Below are positions 59,501-64,000 of a DNA stretch of 64,000 nt, piece by piece. The DNA comes from Limnomonas spitsbergensis. Its lineage: Eukaryota; Chlorophyta; Chlorophyceae; Chlamydomonadales. The stretch is from NCBI GenBank assembly GCA_037349105.1, contig JAYJMM010000097.1, positions 2,638,001 through 2,702,000 on the forward strand, given 5' to 3'. How positions within the stretch are numbered: the stretch's first letter is position 1; each line of letters opens with the position of its first letter. A program made the position numbers and the translations under genes. The notes beneath the pieces were generated by a model. That model searched no databases. It worked only from the letters and a program-made list of their open reading frames with translations, and was not told the origin of the DNA.

Positions 59501-62500
59501 CACACTTATTATCATCTTAAATATTAGTGGAATATCTGTGTACCATCTGGATGAGAGCACGTCTGAATCACACTGTCACACTCTCACACCATCACCCTTC
59601 CGCACTGCCACACTGACCACCCGCAGACTAATGGCATAGCTGTCTACCATCTGGATGAGAGTGGGGGCGGGGCGGACAATGGAACAGGCTCTGCTGACTC
59701 AGCATCTGGGCGCGCCAGGGGGGACAACGCCACCGGCAGGTGAACAGACGGTCGAGGGTGCTGGCTCGTGCATAAGTGTTAGGGTGAAGGCGGCTATGGG
59801 GTAGGGGTGTGGCAGCTTTGGGGAGCGCAAGACATGGTTTGGGGCTACAGTTTAGGCCCGCTGACTCATCATGTGGGCGCTCCAGGGGGCCAAGGCCGCT
59901 GGCAGGTGCAGTGCGGAAAAGGGCTCAGGGCTTAGGCTGGTTGGCAGAGGATGATGGTTAAGGCCCGCTGACTCATCGTCTGTATGCTCGAGAGGGGGCA
60001 GCGCTGCTGGCAGATGAAATTTGGTGAAGGGCTAAGGGCTTAGGCTGGTTGGCAGGGGTTGGTGATTTAGGCTGCTGACTCATCATCTGTATGCACGAGA
60101 GGGGGCAGTGCTGCTAGTCAGGGAGAGGGCGCTGTGGGGTAAAGGGTTGATGCTTGTGCAAAAGGGGTAGGGTTAAGGCTTGTGCACATGGGGTAGGGGT
60201 TGAGGGTTAAGGCTTGCGCACAATGGGTAGGGGTTAAGGGTTAAGGCTTGTGCACAGGGGTAGGGGTAGGGGTTTAGGCTTGTGCACAAGGGGTAGGGGT
60301 TTAGACTTGGCTCTGGGGCGCTCCAGCGGGGGCAACACTGCCAGCAGGTGAGAAGATGCCACAAGGTTCAGGGGCCCAGGCTGGATACAAGTTCATCCTC
60401 ATCAAGGCTTTGGGGGGCACCAACAGAGGCGATGTCGCTATCAGCTGGTAGACTAGCTTGCTGCTGAGGGTGGCGGGGACTGCATGATCTCAGCCGGTGC
60501 GCGTACTCATGGTGCAGGGTTCGCGTCTGAAACCTCGTTTGGACCCTGAGCCTTACAGAGGCGATGCTGCCAGCAGCTGGCAGGCTAGCTTGCTGCTGAG
60601 GGTGGCGGGGACTGCATAACCTCAGCTGATGCGCGTGCTTATGGTTCAGGGTTGGCGTCTGAAACCTCGTCTGAGCCCTGAACCTTACAGAGGCGGCCTG
60701 GGTGGGGACCATGTGGTGTCCGCCAATGCGGGTGTTAATGGTTAAGGGTTAACAGCTGTGACCTTTCACAAAGCCTGCATGAGGCAGGTCGGGCGGGGAC
60801 TAGACAATGTCCACTGATGTTGATAGTCTAGGGGTGACAACTGCAACCTCTCTCAAACCCTCAACACTACAGAGGCGGCCTGGGCGGGGATTACATGGTG
60901 TCTGCCGACGTGCGTGGCTCGCCTGCGGCTGTGCTAGCTGTGCTGCTGGACGGCTCGGCCAACACCACCATCCTGGGCCCTGCCTCTACAGTGGAGGTGC
61001 TGGAGAAGGAGCAACAAGGGGATACACACAGGACGGTGAGAAAGCCTGACAGTCAGATAGCCAGGTAGCCAGGTAGCTAGATGGCCAGATGGCTAGATTC
61101 TTGCTGGAAGTGGAGGCAATCGAGCTGGATCAGTGCTGAAGGAGCAACCCACAGGACGCCGTGGAATACAGATTTGTGCTTGAAATCGTGTCAGTCAAGG
61201 CCAGTTTGCGCTTGAAATCGAGGCAGTTAAGGTGCTTTGCGCTTGAAATCGAGCCAATGGAGGTGGGCGGGCCTGCTGTCAGTAGGGCGCGATTGAGGAG
61301 TGGAGGTGCTTGGGAACGAGCAACAAGGGGTTGCCCACGGGACGGTGATAAATATATATTGGTGCTTGAAAGTGAGGCAACGGAGATGGATGGGTGCTTA
61401 GAATCGAGGACGGTCAAGGTGGATTGTTGCTTTACGTCGAGGCAGTGAATGTGGATCAGTGCTTTGAATTGAAGCAATGGAGCTGAATTGGTGCTGAAAG
61501 TGAGGCAATAGTGGTGGATCAGTGCTTTGAATGGAGGCAGGCAAGTTGGATTTTTGATTTCAATTGGAACAATGGAGCTGCAGTGGCGCTTTAAATCAAG
61601 GCAATCAATGTGGGCTGGCCTGCTGCGCGCACCGCGAGCTGGCGATGAAGCGCCTGGTCCTCAAAATGTTCCGTTCCTTTGTTTTTTTGATTCAGATTTT
61701 ACTTCCTCGGGTTCCTTGCAGGGTTCTGGAGGCACCTGGGTGGGTGGGTCTGCGGTGGGTCTGCTGTGTGGGCTGGTGGTGCTGCGCCTAGCGCTCGAAA
61801 AATGTTTGAAATCTTGTGTATCCTCTTTTAGCCAACAACGCCGCCCCTTGTACTGTTGGGCCGTGGCTGGGCCGTCCTGCTGTGTGCAGTGCGCGAGCTG
61901 ATGGTGGAGCCACTGCTTCCCGCAACTTGTTAACAGCTTGTATATGCTTTTCTTCCAATTGCTGCAGGTGCTGCGCCTTGTCCTTGAGGCCCCTGGCTGT
62001 GCTGGCCTTCTGTGCACACAGTGCAAGCTCGCTTTGCTGCACCTGCGTCCTAGAAGTCATTTAATTTTCTTCCAATTCCTGCAGGTGCTGCGCCTTGTCC
62101 TTGAGGCCCCTGGCTGTGCTGGCCTTCTGTGTGCACAGTGCAAGCTCGCTTTGCTGCACCTGCGTCCTAGAAGTCATTTAATTTTCTTTCAATTCCTGCA
62201 GGTGCTGCGCTTTGTCCTTGAGGCCCCTGGCTGTGCTGGCCTTCTGTGTGCACAGTGCAAGCTCGCTTTGCTGCACCTGCGTCCTAGAAGTCATTTAATT
62301 TTCTTTCAATTCCTGCAGGTGCTGCGCTTTGTCCTTGAGGCCCCTGGATGGGCTGGCCTTCTGTGTGCACCACGTGAGCTGGTGGTGGAGCGCCTGCTGA
62401 AGACCGAAGATAACGTGCATGTGGTGCTTTTCAACAGTGTGGAGGTGCCGCCAGGCCAGATGGTGAGGGATTAGGGTTTGGAGTATGTGGCGAGGGTATG

Positions 62501-64000
62501 AGATATGTTGTGAGGGTGGAGGGTGCATGGTTTGGTTTTGTTCAGTAGCTTGGCAGACCTCCAGGCCAGCCGGTGAGGGTAAAGGGTTGGTGATTACTGG
62601 TGAGGGTGCAGGGTATGTGGTGTGAGGGTTTGCGGTATTTGGTTAGCGTGTAGGTTATGTTGTGAGTGTGGAGGGTGCATGGTGCTGTGCCCAGAGGACA
62701 GCGTGTACGTGATGCTGTATAACAGCAAAGGAGGGTGGCCTGCTGACGCAGCGTCTAGTGCGATGCGGATTTTGTTTTGTCGCCCGAAGCCTTCGGCCAA
62801 AGGGCCAGGCAGGTGTTTCAGTAGCTGTGTTATTTCAGACGTTACAAGGTACGGTATGACTTGTACGGTATAAGTGTATGGCGGTGACAAGATGTACAAT
62901 CATTTCTGACTAAGCGCAGCAAAACGGAGAGAGAATTAATGCCGCGGCTATCCTGATTGTTGGGCCTCTACATGATTTCAATGCCAGGAAAATAATCCTG
63001 AAGAAGTGAAAGATGATTGGTATGAATCGGCCACACTTCTCTCAGATCATGCCTTTGCTGCTCATGTACTGCCTGCTTGTACCGCAGGCTTGTTCTAAGG
63101 ATCTGAAGGGCAGGCGCAGGCTCCGGAGCCTGTACCGCACCCCAGTGCGCGGCAAGGTGCTGGGCACTTATTCGATCGCGCCCATGAGGGGGGAAACGCT
63201 GGAGAGCTCGGAGCGGGCCCTCATCTCGTGCATTATCAAGGTACATGGGATATCTTGGGAAATAGCTCTCTTGGTTGTAGGGTTAAGGGTCAAGGGTTGA
63301 GAATACATACTTTTTGGTTTCAAATAACTGTCGTTGCATTCTGTTCAGCTAGGCTAGCAAGCTTTGAGGGTGAGTTTGTTCGGGGTTGACTCTTTGGAGG
63401 TTTCAGCACCACTTGCAGGATGTGGGGGGTCGGTTGGTTAGAAACCCAGTCCTTGGACCAGGCACTGATCTTCTGTATCAACATGAAGGAGCGCATCTAG
63501 TGGCCAGCTAACAAGCTGGGAGGTTTAGTCTGCTGAAGTACCATCACCTGCGTTGGTATGGGGTTGCAACACCACTTGCAAGACCTGTTCTGCCTGTTGC
63601 TGCCTGCTGTTGCAGTACAGGCGGACCTGCAGGACAGCTGCTGGCTAGGGCCGTTTGCAACATGCCCTGCAACACCCCTTGCAACAACACCAATATCTGT
63701 TGCTGTCTGTTGCAGGTGGATCTGCGAGGGGCCTGCGGAGTCAGCAGCTGGCTGCGGCTGCTCGCAACATGCCCTGCAACATCCCTTGCAACACCACCAA
63801 TATCTGTTGATGTTTGTTGCTGTCTGTTGTAGGTGGATCTGCGAGGGGCCTGTGGAGACAGCAGCTGGCTGCGGCCGTTCGCAACAAGCCCTGCAACACC
63901 CCTTGCAACACCACCAATATCTGTTGCAGGTGGATCTGCGAGGGGCCTGTGGAGACAACAGCTGGCTGCGGCCGTTCTCAGATCTGCTAGGCTGGACCGA
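50590..64000 (+). CDS. EDR2: EDR2-like protein (PH + START lipid-binding), C-terminus cut by window
   Basis: Exons 50590-51257, 53249-53402, 54069-54138, 55581-55726, 56020-56118, 56693-56949, 58225-58303, 59627-59739, 60873-61035, 62319-62462, 63088-63240 and 63930->64000 are GT-AG and in phase, about 705 residues so far. Residues 1-175 are low-complexity. A PH domain starts at about 176 (KSGWMLKL...NSWYLDRRCTLEP) and ends with the invariant Trp in ETRAWHIAIAGSIAEL near 305. A START domain begins near 491 with TNGIAVYHLDES, then GGDYMVSADVRGSPAAVLAV, CAPRELVVERLLKTED plus VHVVLFNSVE, LGTYSIAPMRGE, and ALISCIIKVDLRG. This order is that of plant EDR2 (ENHANCED DISEASE RESISTANCE 2), which adds a DUF1336 domain that would lie to the right. 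The family binds phosphoinositide and lipid at membranes. The PH domain looks short, so one exon may be missing in 51258-53248. Confidence 0.8.
51235..51900 (+). repeat. Donor-edge copies after exon 50590-51257 and ACTACGCCCC elements
   Basis: AAGAACTCGTGGTACCTGGA then CCG|GTGAG and GGGCTGGGATGGTCGCA is echoed at 51430-51480 and 51630-51678 (CTTGGACCGGTCAGTGCTGG, GCTGGGATGGTCGCA). Two ACTACGCCCC elements (51285-51365, 51475-51560) are carried along. A further pair, CCAGGACTGGA / TCAGGACTGGA with GTGTGGCATT and GGATTAGGGA, lies at 51712-51760 and 51870-51925. Confidence 0.75.
51967..52520 (+). repeat. 35-bp minisatellite, about 16 near-identical copies
   Basis: Unit GGTGCATGGAATGCATGCAC + TTATGGCCAGTAAAA, essentially perfect from copy to copy, in the first EDR2-like intron. 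The core GTGCATGGAATGCATGCAC is nearly palindromic. Any open frame through it is spurious. Confidence 0.97.
53335..53640 (+). repeat. Donor-edge copies after exon 53249-53402
   Basis: TGATGGAGGGCATGGAGGGG, AAAAGAAGGAGCTGTATGTG|G and TGAGCAGCCGG recur at 53581-53632 (TGATGGAGGGCATTGAGGGG, AAGAAGCCGGAGCTGTATGT, GGCGAGCCAGG), with a weaker copy at about 53485-53525. Confidence 0.88.
54105..54830 (+). repeat. Six donor-edge copies after exon 54069-54138, with a GGGAAGCATT array
   Basis: ACAGCTCCTTCACGTTTGCA then TCTG|GTGAGCGCTGAGG is echoed near 54250-54293, 54340-54372, 54428-54466, 54705-54740 and 54785-54825. Copies keep CTTCACG/CCTTT, GCATCTG-like text and GxGxTGAGG. Between copies the tail has expanded to a GAGGGAAGCATT minisatellite (54455-54665). 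Confidence 0.88.
55040..55620 (+). repeat. Acceptor-edge copies before exon 55581-55726
   Basis: The true edge CACAG|AGTCCCTGGAGGAGAC then CCGAGCCTGGCACATCGCC is echoed at 55235-55275 (GGAGGAGATCGGAGCCTGGC, ATGTGGCC), 55350-55395 (AAGAGTCCCTGATGGAGACT, CGATCCTGGCACATGGCC) and 55455-55495 (CCCCTGGATGCCACTCGAGC, CTGGCACATTGC). Each is preceded by TCACTAGACTC- or TCACCAGACTC-like intron text. The open frames keep RAWH/HxxA sense only in the last copy. Confidence 0.88.
56940..57265 (+). repeat. Donor-edge CAGGTGTGTAAC array after exon 56693-56949
   Basis: AGCAG|GTGTGTAACTGCC recurs about eight times (GGGCAGGTGTGTAACCGCC, GGAGCAGGTGTGTAACTGCC, CTGGTGTGTAACTGCTGG) with a GACTGTTACGGCTGGGAGCA tail. 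Confidence 0.85.
57575..57870 (+). repeat. G-run minisatellite (GGGGCAGGTGGGGGGACAGC)
   Basis: Units of about 30-40 bp with runs of 6-16 G and AGCAGCAAGGGGG, in the intron 56950-58224. No coding sense. Confidence 0.93.
58384..58972. mobile_element. MITE-like element with GGGCCTCATTCCAC termini
   Basis: Perfect 14-bp terminal inverted repeats (GGGCCTCATTCCAC at the left, GTGGAATGAGGCCC at the right, about 590 bp apart). Subterminal ACGCCTAAT/ATTAGGCGT boxes occur at about 58411, 58426, 58548 and 58944 in both orientations, as expected for transposase-binding sites. No transposase frame inside. It lies in the EDR2-like intron 58304-59626. A target-site duplication is not obvious (flanks GTA and GTT). 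Confidence 0.82.
59335..59665 (+). repeat. Four acceptor-edge copies before exon 59627-59739
   Basis: True edge CGCAG|ACTAATGGCATAGCTG then TCTACCATCTGGATGAGAG at 59622-59661. Copies at about 59337 (ACAGTTGGCTGTCTACCGTC), 59420 (CCAGACAAATGGAAGATCTG, TGTACCATCCGGATGAGAG) and 59525 (TTAGTGGAATATCTGTGTAC, CATCTGGATGAGAG). Each is followed by AATCACACTG-like text. Confidence 0.92.
59690..60355 (+). repeat. Five donor-edge copies after exon 59627-59739
   Basis: GCTGACTCAGCATCTGGGCG, CGCCAGGGGGGACAACGCCA, CCGGCAG|GTGAAC is followed by copies ending at about 59904 (GGCAG|GTGCAG), 60013 (GGCAG|ATGAAA, donor lost), 60116 and 60347 (AGCAG|GTGAGA). The tail of the third and fourth has expanded to a GCTTGTGCACAAGGGGTAGG array (60145-60305). 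Confidence 0.9.
60425..60905 (+). repeat. Acceptor-edge copies before exon 60873-61035
   Basis: TACAG|AGGCGGCCTGGGCGGGGA is preceded by copies near 60688 (TTACAGAGGCGGCCTGGGTG, GGGACCATGTGGTGTCCGCC), 60555 (TTACAGAGGCGATGCTGCC), 60425 (CAACAGAGGCGATGTCGC) and a remnant near 60785. Two copies carry an inserted CTGGCAGGCTAGCTTGCTGC unit (60439-60470 and 60575-60600). Confidence 0.88.
61000..61345 (+). repeat. Donor-edge copies after exon 60873-61035
   Basis: GGAGGTGCTGGAGAAGGAGC, AACAAGGGGATACACACAGG, ACG|GTGAGA recurs at 61302-61350 (GGAGGTGCTTGGGAACGAGC, AACAAGGGGTTGCCCACGGG, ACGGTGATA) and in part at 61130-61160. Confidence 0.87.
61935..62400 (+). repeat. 117-bp tandem array of an acceptor edge (four acceptors)
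   Basis: AG acceptors at 61967, 62084, 62201 and 62318: exact 117-bp period. Each unit is intron end (TTTAATTTTCTTCCAATTCC, TGCAG) plus exon start (GTGCTGCGCCTTGTCCTTGA, GGCCCCTGGCTGTGCTGGCC, TTCTGTGTGCAC). Only the fourth continues into coding sequence (exon 62319-62462). More diverged relatives lie at 61625-61665 and 61720-61800. Confidence 0.97.
62440..62740 (+). repeat. Donor-edge copies after exon 62319-62462
   Basis: GCCGCCAGGCCAGATG|GTGA and GGATTAGGGTTTGGAGTATG are followed by GACCTCCAGGCCAGCCGGTG + AGGGTAAAGGGTTGG at 62557-62590, and by a partial exon copy (GCGTGTACGTGATGCTGTAT, AACAGCAAAGGAGG) at 62700-62738. Confidence 0.75.
63590..63970 (+). repeat. Four acceptor-edge copies before the last exon in the window
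   Basis: CACCAATATCTGTTGCAG|GT and GGATCTGCGAGGGGCCTGTG, GAGACAACAGCTGGCTGCGG (from 63930) is preceded by copies at about 63832, 63714 and 63616, each with its own AG and each encoding VDLRGACG...SWLR or a worn form of it. The GCAACATGCCCTGCAACACC linker also repeats. Confidence 0.95.

Overview
The window looks like nuclear DNA from a green alga (Chlorophyta, probably Chlorophyceae; species not recognised). It carries a plastid early-light-induced protein gene, an Rh-type ammonium transporter and an EDR2-type PH/START lipid-binding protein. Codon use is GC-rich, introns are many, long and GT-AG, and minisatellites and dead retrotransposons are abundant. There is no sign of bacterial operons.

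Layout. 1-7363 (+): 3' half of an Rh ammonium transporter gene, whose first intron in the window is a 3.3-kb G-rich minisatellite. 7364-12006: intergenic, with short repeats and a dispersed element. 12007-32809 (+): a very large gene that I could assemble as 19 exons with every splice phase consistent, giving a 3170-residue helical, alanine-rich protein of unrecognised family. 35168-38959 (+): a six-exon coiled-coil protein. 40080-41170: remnants of a LINE-type element. 41548-42502 (+): a compact three-exon ELIP gene. 43223-44575 (-): a frameshifted transposase-like gene. 44850-46640 (-): a decayed LINE reverse transcriptase split by a small terminal-inverted-repeat element. 47480-48460 (-): a second LINE fragment. 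50590 to the end (+): EDR2-like gene, running off the right edge inside its START domain.

The most unusual feature is not a gene but a rule that most long introns obey. The DNA spanning an exon-intron junction is tandemly copied into the intron. At the 5' end the copied unit is exon end + GT donor + start of intron. At the 3' end it is intron end + AG acceptor + start of exon. Copies decay with distance, but many keep the splice dinucleotide. Examples have exact periods of 82 bp (six donors, 19490-19900) and 117 bp (four acceptors, 61967-62318). Three unrelated genes show it strongly, the coiled-coil gene shows it too, and the short-intron ELIP gene does not. I know of no named system that matches it, and it is my main candidate for something undescribed.

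Limits: all exon models were read by eye from splice sites, phase continuity and protein sense, with no transcript evidence. Family names for the Rh, ELIP and EDR2-like genes are well supported by motifs; the 19-exon gene and the coiled-coil gene are not assigned to a family.
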